Assembly: GCF_003143975.1 (NCBI RefSeq)
Contig: NZ_QFVR01000005.1
Coordinates: forward strand, 124,001-188,000
DNA from: Kurthia sibirica
GTDB lineage: Bacteria > Bacillota > Bacilli > Bacillales_A > Planococcaceae
Direction: 5' to 3'
Length of the DNA stretch: 64,000 nucleotides
In this document: positions 26,223 to 34,294 of the stretch, one piece after another
How the letters are laid out: each line of letters starts with the position of its first letter
Numbering within the stretch: the first letter of the stretch is position 1
Position numbers and translations under genes: made by a program
Notes under the pieces: model-generated
What the model was told of the DNA's origin: nothing
Seen by the model: the letters and a program-made list of their open reading frames with translations, nothing else
Databases searched by the model: none

Positions 26223-27470
26223 TTATTCACGAATTTGTCCATTTCCTTCAATAAAATATTTCGTTGATGTTAACGCTGTTAGCCCCATTGGTCCACGTGC
26301 ATGTAGTTTTTGTGTACTAATCCCAATTTCAGCACCGTATCCAAATTCAAAACCATCTGTAAAACGTGTAGAGGCATTGTGATAGACTGCTGCTGCATCA
26401 ACTGATTTTGTGAAATAGGTTGCATGTTCTACAGAGGGGGTAATGATTGCTTCTGAATGTTTTGTACCATATTGATTTATATGAGCAATTGCCTCATCTA
26501 AACAATCGACAACTTTGATGCTCATCGCCATCGCCAAATACTCTGTCGACCAATCTTCTTCCGTAGCAGGAATAATTTGTGGTGACAGCCCGCAAATTAT
26601 TTCATCGCCATATAGTGTAATATCCGCTGCTAAAAGTTGTGCGACTAGCTGTGCTGTAAAATTCTGATTCCAGCGCGAGTGAATCAATAAACTTTCCGCT
26701 GCGTTACATACGGATGTTCGATGTGTTTTCGCATTTAAGACAATTTTTTCTGCCATCAAATAATCCGCATCTTCATCAATAAAAACATGGCAATTCCCCG
26801 CCCCTGTTTCTAATACCGGCACTGTGGATTGGGCAACTACCGTGTCAATTAAAGTTTTACTACCGCGAGGAATTAACACATCTAAAAACTCTTTTAGTGT
26901 AAATAGTTCAGCAGCTGTTTTGCGTGATGTATCTTCAATCAATTGTACTGCTTCTTTTGGTAGGCTTGAATTTTCTAGAGCATGATGAATGGACTTCACG
27001 ATAGCAATATTCGACTGTTTTGCACTGGAGCTGCCACGTAACACAACGGCATTCCCCGTTTTAAGTGCAAGTGTTGCTGCATCGACAGTAACATTTGGCC
27101 GCGCTTCATAGATCATCCCAATAACACCTAAAGGTACGCGACGTTTTTCGATATGCAGACCATTTTCCTTATCGATTTCTTCCAACACTTCAGCAATTGG
27201 ATCCTGTAAATCAACGAGTAATAATACCGCATCATGTATAGCAACTAAGCGTTCATGATTAATCATAATGCGATCTAAAATCGATTCAGATAATCCTTTG
27301 TTACGCCCCTGTTGTAGGTCCAAATTATTCGCTTCAATAATCAACTGTTCATCCTTGAGTAACTGGTCAGCAATTTTTGTTAAAGCTTCATTTTTTTGCA
27401 CCGTCGTACAATTATTCATGACAAAGCTTGCTTTTTTTGCTATACGACCCTTTTCATATACTTCTGACAT
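26223..27470 (-). CDS. proA: Gamma-glutamyl phosphate reductase
   Basis: Second enzyme of proline synthesis: it reduces gamma-glutamyl phosphate to glutamate semialdehyde with NADPH. The 415 residues are of normal length and show the aldehyde-dehydrogenase fold with IYEARPNVTVDAATLALKTGN, LETGAGNCHVFID and the catalytic Cys in HRTSVCNAAESLL (about residue 255). It starts directly after the proB stop (TAAATG) behind AAAGGAGG, so the pair is co-transcribed and controlled by the T-box leader. Confidence 0.97.
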   Translation of the reverse strand: MSEVYEKGRIAKKASFVMNNCTTVQKNEALTKIADQLLKDEQLIIEANNLDLQQGRNKGLSESILDRIMINHERLVAIHDAVLLLVDLQDPIAEVLEEIDKENGLHIEKRRVPLGVIGMIYEARPNVTVDAATLALKTGNAVVLRGSSSAKQSNIAIVKSIHHALENSSLPKEAVQLIEDTSRKTAAELFTLKEFLDVLIPRGSKTLIDTVVAQSTVPVLETGAGNCHVFIDEDADYLMAEKIVLNAKTHRTSVCNAAESLLIHSRWNQNFTAQLVAQLLAADITLYGDEIICGLSPQIIPATEEDWSTEYLAMAMSIKVVDCLDEAIAHINQYGTKHSEAIITPSVEHATYFTKSVDAAAVYHNASTRFTDGFEFGYGAEIGISTQKLHARGPMGLTALTSTKYFIEGNGQIRE

Positions 27471-28574
27471 TTAGATTTCCTCCTTTAGAGTGGCTACAAA
27501 TCGATCTCGATGAATCACAACGGTATTGATTTGGGTTAATTCCTGCGTTTTTTTCCCCATTGCCTGTTGTAATTGTTGCGCGCTATATAAAGTCTCCCCT
27601 TTACCTAGTAATACTCTTTCTCGATAGACTTCTACAACATCTCCAGCTTCAAAATCACCATGCACTAAATACACACCTGCTGGTAGTAGACTTTTCCCTT
27701 TTTCCAACAAAGCTTCTTCCGCTCCACGATCAATATAGATAGCACCAACAGATTCAGAAAATAATGAAATCCATTGTTTTTTTGACGATAATGCTTGCTG
27801 GTGTGCCGCTTCAATGTATGTACCGTCCCCATCACCACATAAAATTTCCAGTAGTTTTCCCTTACCAGACCCACTACCAATAAACACTTTTACACCAAGG
27901 TCAAATGCAGTTTTAGCGGCAAATAATTTAGACTGCATCCCACCAGTACCCATTTTTGAACCTTCGGCCGTAGCATAGCCTAATAATTCCTCCGTTATTT
28001 CTGTCAGATGATCAAAGCGAATCGCCGATGCATCTTTTTTAGGATTAGCACTATATAAGCCATTAATATCAGTCAAAATAATCAGCTGATTTGCATGGAC
28101 TAGACCACTAACTAAGGCCGACAACATATCATTGTCACCAAATGTTAATTCCTTGACTGATACAGTATCATTTTCATTAATAATTGGTAATATATCTCTT
28201 TCCAATAATTCTTCAATTGTCTGTTGCGCATTTTGATAACTCACTTGTGATTGAAAATCTGTACGTGTCAACAACAATTGTGCTGGTGTAATATGATGCA
28301 TAGCAAGCGCCTCGGCATATGCTTGCATTAATAAGCCCTGACCAACAGCAGCTGCGCCTTGACGGCCTTTTAAGGTAACTGGTTTTTGTGTATACCCCAT
28401 CTGTTTAAAACCACAAGCTACAGCCCCTGAAGAGACGAGTACAACTTCTCTTCTTTGTTTTTTCAACTCCGCAATTGCTGCCACATGATCGCGTAATTTA
28501 TCATAATCAATTTCGCCATTACTATTCGTTAAACTGCTGCTACCAATTTTTACTACAATGCGATTTTTCTCCAT
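27471..28574 (-). CDS. proB: Glutamate 5-kinase with PUA domain
   Basis: First enzyme of proline synthesis, phosphorylating glutamate. The 367-residue form has the amino-acid kinase domain (VVKIGSSSLTN start, VLVSSGAVACG, ENDTVSVKELTFGDND, MGTGGMQSKLFAAK) and a C-terminal PUA domain (residues ~275-350) like Escherichia coli ProB. It is normally feedback-inhibited by proline. The start follows GGAGG. The upstream T-box with a CCU specifier shows that transcription is also controlled by proline tRNA charging. Confidence 0.97.
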   Translation of the reverse strand: MEKNRIVVKIGSSSLTNSNGEIDYDKLRDHVAAIAELKKQRREVVLVSSGAVACGFKQMGYTQKPVTLKGRQGAAAVGQGLLMQAYAEALAMHHITPAQLLLTRTDFQSQVSYQNAQQTIEELLERDILPIINENDTVSVKELTFGDNDMLSALVSGLVHANQLIILTDINGLYSANPKKDASAIRFDHLTEITEELLGYATAEGSKMGTGGMQSKLFAAKTAFDLGVKVFIGSGSGKGKLLEILCGDGDGTYIEAAHQQALSSKKQWISLFSESVGAIYIDRGAEEALLEKGKSLLPAGVYLVHGDFEAGDVVEVYRERVLLGKGETLYSAQQLQQAMGKKTQELTQINTVVIHRDRFVATLKEEI

Positions 28575-28595
28575 TTTTCAATCCTCCAAATAATA

Positions 28596-28833
28596 TAAAA
28601 AGCCCTTTTCATCCTCATATTTAAGGACGAAAAGGGCTTATTCGCGGTACCACCTTAGTTGAATAATAGCTATTATTCCACTCATCTCATAACGCTTGAG
28701 TCTGCGCCTATGTTTGCATAGGAGCTGGGTAAGTAGGTTCGAGATCGCTTTTATATCCTCCCTTTCAGCCGATGGAGAGAACTCTCTACAAAAAAGTAAT
28801 GATCTGTACTATTCTTCCGTACACTAGTATATT
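28596..28833 (-). promoter_or_regulatory. Proline-type T-box leader of proBA
   Basis: On the minus strand the leader contains the T-box AAGGTGGTACCGCG (28643-28656) that pairs with uncharged tRNA, preceded by stem I with a specifier in the context GAA-CCU-A (28735-28737; CCU is a proline codon), and followed by a terminator: AGCCCTTTTCGTCCT (28624-28638) with its near-perfect complement (28601-28615) and five T. Uncharged tRNA-Pro should prevent the terminator and switch on proBA. Confidence 0.92.
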
Positions 28834-28839
28834 AAATCA

Positions 28840-28868
28840 ATTATCGGTGAAGATTCTATTCTTGTCAA
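28840..28868 (-). promoter_or_regulatory. Sigma-A promoter of the proBA leader
   Basis: Perfect -35 TTGACA (28863-28868) and -10 GATAAT (28840-28845), 17 bases apart, on the minus strand just upstream of the T-box leader. Confidence 0.85.
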
Positions 28869-29017
28869 TATTATCTGTTAATTTATGAACAAAGAAAAAA
28901 CCATAGCCACTAATATAGGCCATTACTATAACTAGTAAAAAAGCACGCACTTAAATAATCTATAGTTAACACAATCTATTCGTTTCACTCATTTGACAAA
29001 AAGTGCGTGAATTGGAC

Positions 29018-29047
29018 GAGGGCTTCATCCGATTGGATGAAGCCCTC
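29018..29047. terminator. Strong hairpin, probable terminator remnant
   Basis: GAGGGCTTCATCC and its exact complement flank a 4-base loop. On either strand only a poor T-run follows, and the only neighbouring reading frame is the broken scrap at 29074-29184 on the minus strand, for which it is correctly placed. Confidence 0.5.
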
Positions 29048-29073
29048 TTAATATGACATACTAACTGCTTTTT

Positions 29074-29184
29074 TTATTTTAATTTAATCTCAACCCGATC
29101 ATCCGGGGAATATTTAAACTTCTTTACTTGCCGCGGTAAAAATCCACTGTCCTTTTCTAACCTAAGCAACGTAAACCCTACCTG
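29074..29184 (-). pseudogene. Decayed gene end, family unknown
   Basis: Thirty-six codons ending in a stop read LLRLEKDSGFLPRQVKKF and then KYSPDDRVEIKLK. The amino acid content is protein-like, a stop interrupts the same frame just upstream, and a terminator-like hairpin follows. I cannot name the family. It may be the last piece of a gene lost between proB and the SH3 protein. Confidence 0.3.
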
Positions 29185-29333
29185 CTTTTACGTCCTTGTG
29201 ACCCTATAGTCACGCCAGTGTGAATAAGTATCCTCAAAAATTATATAAGAATTGCCAAAATTTACAATCAGTTATTGCCCTAATGAACATTTTCTCATAA
29301 CTACATGTTTTTGTCAAGCTCTCACATTTTTTA

Positions 29334-30947
29334 TTACTTTACACTCCATAACTCAAATAAAGTTTCTTTTGGTGTCATCACTTTAATAACACCGTATTTC
29401 GGTGCAAAATAAACGGTCTTCGTGAGTTTACCTAAGTGGTTATAATGTTTTTGAACAACCGTATTGTCAAATGTACCTGCTTTTACTTTTGCCTTATAGT
29501 CAATTGATGCGATTCTTGAATAACCTTCTTTTAATGAACCATCTGTTGCCCCTTTAAAGATTGGTCCTTCTAAATAGTAACCGTAACCATTATCGTAGTT
29601 AATGAAGGCATAGCTATCATTTGTGATTGTTTCACTATGAGTAAAACCTTTTGCTGGATTTCCCCATTTAACGATATTTTTTTCGTTTTTTTGGAAGTAT
29701 GTTTTTAATGAACCATAGTCAATATCAAAAACGGTATAACTCAGATTCGTATCACGCTTAAACGATACATCTTTTGCTTTTGATACATAGTCATTACTGA
29801 CATAACCATAGCCCTTATTAAATTTAATCTTTGTCCAAGTTGCTGTTTGAGCAATTACATCTAATTTTTTATTTTGAGCAATCTTACCCAAAAGTGGCGA
29901 TGAAGTTGATGCTGACTTTCTAATATTCAAATCTGTTGATAATGTAGGAATTGCATAGTAATCACCTTTTAACACTACTTCTGTATCTGATGGTTTTAAT
30001 GTTTTTTTGTAAATATAAGCACTAAAAACATAGCCATATCCTTTATTAAACTTTATTTTAGACCAATCTTTTTTATAGGAAACAACTTCCACTTTTCCTT
30101 GATCAGGAATCGTGCCTAATAATTTTGAAGCAGTTGTAGCTGATGTGCGTACATTTAACGGTATTTTAGCACCAGCATTTACATAATAGGTTGTTACTGG
30201 AACCACAGCTGGTTTCGTAGATTTTTTAGGATCTTCTTTTTTCAAATACATACTATAAACATAAGCTGTACTCGATTTATATTTAATTTTAGACCATGTT
30301 TTACCATAGGTAATGACCTGAACTTTTTCCGCATATTTAATTGTCCCTAATAATTCAGATGATGTCGACTCACTTTTACGGACATTGAGCGGGGTTTTTC
30401 CGGCATCTACATAATAGGTTTTCGTTGGTAATACCTCTGATGGTTTTAATACTTTTACAGGGTTTGTTTTTACAATGTATTTACTTGAAACATAGGCTGT
30501 ACTCGATTTATATTTGATCTTAGTCCAACTTTTCCCTACATTATATACTTGTAATTTTTCACCATATTTTAATTTACCAAGTAATGGAGATGAAGTTGAT
30601 GCTGATTTACGAATATTTAACGGTGTTTTAGCACCAGCATTCACATAATATGTGGTGAGAGCCAGTGGATTTTTTGTTGTTAAATAAGCTGTGGATACAT
30701 AACCATATTTTTCTTTAAACTTTATTTTAGCCCAATTATTTTTCGTGGAAATTACTGTAACTTTTGTTTTGTTTTTTAAAACACCTAATTTTTTTGATGT
30801 TATACTTGCTGCTTGACGGACATTCAAATCCATACCACTTACTTTTACGTATTGCGCAGTAGATGTTGCTGAAACAGTCGTATCCGATAGCTGAAGTAAT
30901 CCAATTGACAAAGTTAGAGCTGTGGAAAATATAACAATTTTTCTCAT
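29334..30947 (-). CDS. Secreted protein with five SH3b repeats
   Basis: A 537-residue exported protein. A signal peptide (cleavage near TVSATS, residue ~27) is followed by five bacterial SH3 (SH3_3) repeats of about 60-65 residues, each with an LN(V/I)R core and a W(S/T/A)KIK motif, ending GYV or AYV: about residues 33-92, 98-157, 170-230, 245-305 and 325-385. Such repeats bind peptidoglycan. The final ~140 residues form a separate domain with many aromatic residues and no visible catalytic motif. Repeats 2, 3 and 4 are very alike, which suggests recent duplication. No amidase domain is present, so it is probably a wall-bound structural or receptor protein. Confidence 0.88.
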   Translation of the reverse strand: MRKIVIFSTALTLSIGLLQLSDTTVSATSTAQYVKVSGMDLNVRQAASITSKKLGVLKNKTKVTVISTKNNWAKIKFKEKYGYVSTAYLTTKNPLALTTYYVNAGAKTPLNIRKSASTSSPLLGKLKYGEKLQVYNVGKSWTKIKYKSSTAYVSSKYIVKTNPVKVLKPSEVLPTKTYYVDAGKTPLNVRKSESTSSELLGTIKYAEKVQVITYGKTWSKIKYKSSTAYVYSMYLKKEDPKKSTKPAVVPVTTYYVNAGAKIPLNVRTSATTASKLLGTIPDQGKVEVVSYKKDWSKIKFNKGYGYVFSAYIYKKTLKPSDTEVVLKGDYYAIPTLSTDLNIRKSASTSSPLLGKIAQNKKLDVIAQTATWTKIKFNKGYGYVSNDYVSKAKDVSFKRDTNLSYTVFDIDYGSLKTYFQKNEKNIVKWGNPAKGFTHSETITNDSYAFINYDNGYGYYLEGPIFKGATDGSLKEGYSRIASIDYKAKVKAGTFDNTVVQKHYNHLGKLTKTVYFAPKYGVIKVMTPKETLFELWSVK

Positions 30948-31161
30948 TCTTTAGTCCTCCATTAATTTGTATATACTGCTTTTCTTTACAAATATTGATT
31001 ATATATTGAAAAATTATGCATTTATATACTTTTGATGGACTTTCGAACTAAAGGTATATGACAAAAATATTTAATTAGTTATATTATCACTATATCTTCT
31101 CCTTACACTCGCACCTATAGACATATAGAACTTAATAATAGTCGGGTAATTAATAGAAATA

Positions 31162-31641
31162 CTAACAATCACTTTTTTGTAATATTATTTGCAGATTAGC
31201 CATTTCAATAGCAGATACTGCACAGTCATAGCCTTTATTGCCAGCTTTTGTACCTGCTCTTTCAATTGCTTGCTCAATACTTTCAGTCGTGACAACGCCA
31301 AAAATAACTGGTAAGTTTTGCTCTAAAGCTACCATCGCAATTCCTTTTGCTGCTTCATTGCAAACATAGTCATAATGAGATGTTGCTCCTCGAATGACTG
31401 TCCCAAGACCAATGATGGCATCGTATTTTTTGTAATGAACAAGTTGTTTTGCCATATAAGGAATTTCAAAAGCACCTGGTACTTTCACCACGTCAATATG
31501 TTCACTTTTCACGCCATGTCTCGTCAGACCTTCGATTGCTCCATCAAGCAGCTTCGCAGTAATAAAATCATTAAAACGCCCCACTACTATCCCTATTTTC
31601 AATTGTGTTCCGATTAATTGTGATTCAATGATATTAACCAT
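31162..31641 (-). CDS. ribH: 6,7-dimethyl-8-ribityllumazine synthase
   Basis: Condenses ribulose-derived 3,4-dihydroxy-2-butanone 4-phosphate with the pyrimidinedione to make the riboflavin precursor. The 159 residues carry GRFNDFIT, the [11 protein letters not shown] substrate loop, [16 protein letters not shown] (with the Arg/His pair that binds phosphate) and [11 protein letters not shown]. Length is normal. It starts two bases after the ribB stop and is the last gene of the rib operon. I see no terminator before the SH3 gene. Confidence 0.97.
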   Translation of the reverse strand: MVNIIESQLIGTQLKIGIVVGRFNDFITAKLLDGAIEGLTRHGVKSEHIDVVKVPGAFEIPYMAKQLVHYKKYDAIIGLGTVIRGATSHYDYVCNEAAKGIAMVALEQNLPVIFGVVTTESIEQAIERAGTKAGNKGYDCAVSAIEMANLQIILQKSDC

Positions 31642-31643
31642 TA

Positions 31644-32258
31644 TTATTTCCCCATTTCTATTTTAGTTATTGTCAAAAATGCTGTTAATTCGATGATTGT
31701 CACCGTTGTTAAGTTATGGCTCTGTGCATAAAGAGCCAGTGAATCTCCTGCAAGCATAATGCCATCGTCGCCCATAATCTCGCAGATTATAGCCACCTCT
31801 TGCGCTTTACATAATTTTGCAAAATCGATGGCAGCTTCCGTATGTCCAGCACGCGCTGCAACCCCTCCAGCATTTGCTATTAACGGAAAAACATGACCTG
31901 GGCGTCTAAAGTGATCGGCTGCATTATGTGGCTGCATTAATGCTTGTATTGTCAATAAACGATCTGCAGCGCTAATTCCTGTCGTTGTGTTAATATGATC
32001 AATGCTCACGGTAAAAGCTGTACCATGATTATCAGTATTTTTTTCGACCATTGGATGTAAGTTCAAATGATGGGCAATTTGTGCAGAGACAGGCGTACAA
32101 ATTAAACCGCGTCCTTCCTTTGCCATAAAAGCGATTGTATCCGTCGTAGCAAATTCTGCGAGCGCCACGAGATCACCTTCATTTTCTCTCCCAATGTCAT
32201 CTGTTACAATAATCATTTTCCCTTGTTTCAAATCATTTATAGCTGCTTCTATTGTCAT
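31644..32258 (-). CDS. ribB: 3,4-dihydroxy-2-butanone-4-phosphate synthase, stand-alone
   Basis: Makes the four-carbon donor for riboflavin from ribulose 5-phosphate. The 204 residues contain the full RibB domain: [10 protein letters not shown] (acidic metal site), [43 protein letters not shown] and ICEIMGDDG. In Bacillus the gene is a ribBA fusion of about 400 residues; here a stop follows directly after the RibB domain and no GTP cyclohydrolase II domain is found downstream. I start at the ATG of MTIEAAIND, seven bases after AGGAG and ten bases after the ribE stop. Confidence 0.95.
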   Translation of the reverse strand: MTIEAAINDLKQGKMIIVTDDIGRENEGDLVALAEFATTDTIAFMAKEGRGLICTPVSAQIAHHLNLHPMVEKNTDNHGTAFTVSIDHINTTTGISAADRLLTIQALMQPHNAADHFRRPGHVFPLIANAGGVAARAGHTEAAIDFAKLCKAQEVAIICEIMGDDGIMLAGDSLALYAQSHNLTTVTIIELTAFLTITKIEMGK

Positions 32259-32268
32259 TTCCTCACTC

Positions 32269-32889
32269 CTAAAATCCATTTTTTCGTAAAAATTCCTCAT
32301 CGATTACTACGCTTTTTTGTCGAATAGATTTACTGACATAATCAACTTCAATATTCACTTCATCTCCCATTTTTTTAGCGTGTAAAATAGTTTGTGCAAA
32401 TGTATGTGGGATAATTGAAACAGTACATGTAGTCGTTGTCACATAGAAAATCGTCAAACTAATACCATCAATTGTAATCGACCCTTTGACGATCAATTGT
32501 TGCGCAATATTCGATGTGACGCGTATCGTCAATAAAATTTGTTGTGCGTCTTTTTTTATTTTTATAATTTTGCCGATGTCATCAACATGACCGCTTACAA
32601 TATGACCACCAAAACGATCATTTAACTGCATTGCACGTTCTAAATTGACTGGCTGTTGTACAGTTAGATGCTTGAACGTCGTATGACGATATGTTTCCGG
32701 CATAATATCCGCTTCAAAATACTTGATTGTAATTTTACTTGCTGTTAGGCATACACCATTGACTGCCACTGAATCACCTAACTTTAAATCACTTAAAATA
32801 TGTTGCGCTGAAATGACAACACGCATTTTTTCGCCGATTTTTCTCATATTTTGTAATTGCCCTACTTCCTCAATAATGCCTGTAAACAT
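32269..32889 (-). CDS. ribE: Riboflavin synthase, alpha chain
   Basis: Disproportionates two lumazine molecules to riboflavin. The 206-residue protein consists of two homologous lumazine-binding halves: MFTGIIEEVG...VNGVCLT and GGHIVSGHVDDIG...IDGISLT, as expected. The ATG of MFTGIIEE follows AAAGGAG; the longer frame to 32913 covers the ribosome-binding site. It is the first gene behind the triple FMN riboswitch; ribD, which normally precedes it in Bacillus, is absent. Confidence 0.96.
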   Translation of the reverse strand: MFTGIIEEVGQLQNMRKIGEKMRVVISAQHILSDLKLGDSVAVNGVCLTASKITIKYFEADIMPETYRHTTFKHLTVQQPVNLERAMQLNDRFGGHIVSGHVDDIGKIIKIKKDAQQILLTIRVTSNIAQQLIVKGSITIDGISLTIFYVTTTTCTVSIIPHTFAQTILHAKKMGDEVNIEVDYVSKSIRQKSVVIDEEFLRKNGF

Positions 32890-32924
32890 AGCTATTCTCC
32901 TTTCTTTCCACAAAATTTGTACAA

Positions 32925-32965
32925 GAAAAAACTCCCGAACAATAGATTTCGGAAGTTGGGAGTTT
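32925..32965 (-). terminator. Terminator of FMN riboswitch unit 3
   Basis: AACTCCC and GGGAGTT, with a further inner pairing (CCGAA with TTCGG), followed by six T on the minus strand; it lies just before the ribE ribosome-binding site and is the final switch before the genes. Confidence 0.8.
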
Positions 32966-33032
32966 AGAAAACGGCAGCAAGAAATAAGCCTATTGAAATA
33001 TGTTTTTTTCCAATAAGTTCTTCATTTTCTTC

Positions 33033-33158
33033 GTCTTTCTCCCATCCAGACTATACTGTCGGCCTTGGATTCTCACCAAGTCCTGCTCGTTAAAGCTCAC
33101 GGGCTTAGAGCATATGCTCATCACCGTCGATTGGGAATTTCACCCGACCCCGAAAGAC
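33033..33158 (-). promoter_or_regulatory. FMN riboswitch aptamer 3 (gene-proximal)
   Basis: A complete RFN element on the minus strand: GGGTGAAATTCCC, the GAGCATATGCTC hairpin, GTGAGC, CAGGACTTGGTGAGAATCC and CCGACAGTATAGTCTGGATG are all present in order. The closing helix P1 is GTCTTTC/GAAAGAC, different from the CCTTC/GAAGG of copies 1 and 2 but fully paired, so the change is compensated. FMN binding should favour the terminator at 32925-32965. Confidence 0.95.
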
Positions 33159-33175
33159 TATTCAATTTTTTACAT

Positions 33176-33210
33176 AAAAAAACCTACTCGGCTAAAGTGC
33201 TGAATAGGTT
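33176..33210 (-). terminator. Terminator of FMN riboswitch unit 2
   Basis: AACCTATTC and GAGTAGGTT (nine pairs, one G-U) with seven T following on the minus strand. A second hairpin, TTGAAAAAAC with GTTTTTTCAA (33240-33262), stands between it and aptamer 2 and could be part of the switch. Confidence 0.85.
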
Positions 33211-33268
33211 CATCAGGAAAAATGCATACGTAAATAAGCTTGAAAAAACAGTGTTTTTTCAATTTTCC

Positions 33269-33390
33269 CCTTCTCCCATCCAGACTATACTGTCGGCCTT
33301 GGATTCTCACCAAGTCCTGCTCGTTAAAGCTCACGGGCTTAGAGCATGCGCTCATCACCGTCGATTGGGAATTTCACCCGACCCCGAAGG
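33269..33390 (-). promoter_or_regulatory. FMN riboswitch aptamer 2 (middle)
   Basis: A complete RFN element, practically identical to aptamer 1 across its whole core; P1 is CCTTC/GAAGG. It is followed by its own terminator (33176-33210). Confidence 0.95.
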
Positions 33391-33411
33391 TTATCTATGT
33401 AATTTTTACAA

Positions 33412-33440
33412 AGAAAAAAGACCATCAAAAAAGAGGGTCT
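33412..33440 (-). terminator. Terminator of FMN riboswitch unit 1
   Basis: A short stem AGACC/GGTCT with a 12-base loop and six T after it on the minus strand. It is the weakest of the three terminators. Confidence 0.6.
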
Positions 33441-33495
33441 AAGAAAAGGGTTGAAAAAATAAGCCTAACTCGCTATGCGAATTAAACAAACTTGC

Positions 33496-33617
33496 CCTTC
33501 TCTCATCCAGACTATACTGTCGGCCTTGGATTCTCACCAAGTCCTGCTCGTTAAAGCTCACGGGCTTAGAGCATGCGCTCATCACCGTCGATTGGGAATT
33601 TCACCCGACCCCGAAGG
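33496..33617 (-). promoter_or_regulatory. FMN riboswitch aptamer 1 (promoter-proximal)
   Basis: A complete RFN element: GGGTGAAATTCCC, GAGCGCATGCTC hairpin, GTGAGC, CAGGACTTGGTGAGAATCC and CCGACAGTATAGTCTGGATG in order; P1 CCTTC/GAAGG. It lies only about ten bases after the expected transcription start. Confidence 0.95.
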
Positions 33618-33632
33618 AATGTTCAATTTGTA

Positions 33633-33638
33633 ATTATA
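33633..33638 (-). promoter_or_regulatory. -10 box of the rib operon promoter
   Basis: TATAAT on the minus strand, about 15 bases before aptamer 1. No good -35 box is visible 16-18 bases upstream. Confidence 0.6.
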
Positions 33639-33788
33639 CGATAGCACTTTACAGAAAAATAAGCTACTACTTATAAGATGTTTTTTTTATTTTTTCATAT
33701 TTAATGCATCTTAATCTCTTTTTACAAAAGAATTTTAGTTGGTTGCTGTTCATTTAGTCTGACAGCGATTAATTGGGAGATGATCTGA

Positions 33789-33841
33789 CAAAAAAACATC
33801 TTCAAGAATAGGACAGGTACACTGTCCATTCTTGAAGATGC
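33789..33841 (-). terminator. Very strong terminator of the ABC exporter/SRPBCC pair
   Basis: CATCTTCAAGAAT and ATTCTTGAAGATG enclose an inner GGACAG/CTGTCC stem, with seven T following on the minus strand. Confidence 0.92.
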
Positions 33842-33854
33842 TTAGTGACGCTAT

Positions 33855-34271
33855 TTACTTCATACTATTTGGAAGTTTATTTTGAACAATTTCCTGCCAA
33901 TCAGCAACCATTTTCTCATGGATAACACCAGCTGGTAATTGCGCTAGTGAGATAACTGTTGCACTGTCTGGCCACCCATCATGTGTAACGATAATAGCTG
34001 TGTTATCTTTTAATTCCTTGAGTTCTAACGTGATAAACCACCCATCTACATCCCATGAAAATGATATAAATTGATGCTCTATCACTTTTTGTACTTTACA
34101 ATGCGCTGGACCAAATGGTGATTGTAATGTAAATTCATGACCTTCTTGTGCTATAAAATCATTTGGCATAAACCATTTATTTAAACCTTCAGGTGTCGCT
34201 AAATAAGGCCATATTTCGGATGCAGTCGCTTTTAGATAAACTGTTTCTACAATGGGTGGTAAAACGGGCAT
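33855..34271 (-). CDS. SRPBCC/AHSA1-like protein
   Basis: A 138-residue helix-grip protein of the AHSA1 type: VYLKATASEIWPYLATPEGLNKWF at the start, SFSWDVDG in a central strand, and GWPDSATVISLAQLPAGV in the C-terminal helix. Bacillus relatives are often small stress or toxin-coupled genes. It follows the ABC exporter by 23 bases behind AGGAGG, so both form one operon. Ligand unknown. Confidence 0.85.
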   Translation of the reverse strand: MPVLPPIVETVYLKATASEIWPYLATPEGLNKWFMPNDFIAQEGHEFTLQSPFGPAHCKVQKVIEHQFISFSWDVDGWFITLELKELKDNTAIIVTHDGWPDSATVISLAQLPAGVIHEKMVADWQEIVQNKLPNSMK

Positions 34272-34294
34272 TACACTCGCCTCCTAGTAGTGAA

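Noticed and set aside
33000-33485. Several overlapping open frames on both strands (33000-33203, 33065-33442, 33170-33358, 33240-33485) with internal repeats, at first sight a repeat protein or CRISPR-like array
   Set aside because: The repeats are exactly the FMN aptamers; the frames are open only because the same RNA element is repeated. Spacing (about 230 bases) and repeat length (about 122) are far from CRISPR.
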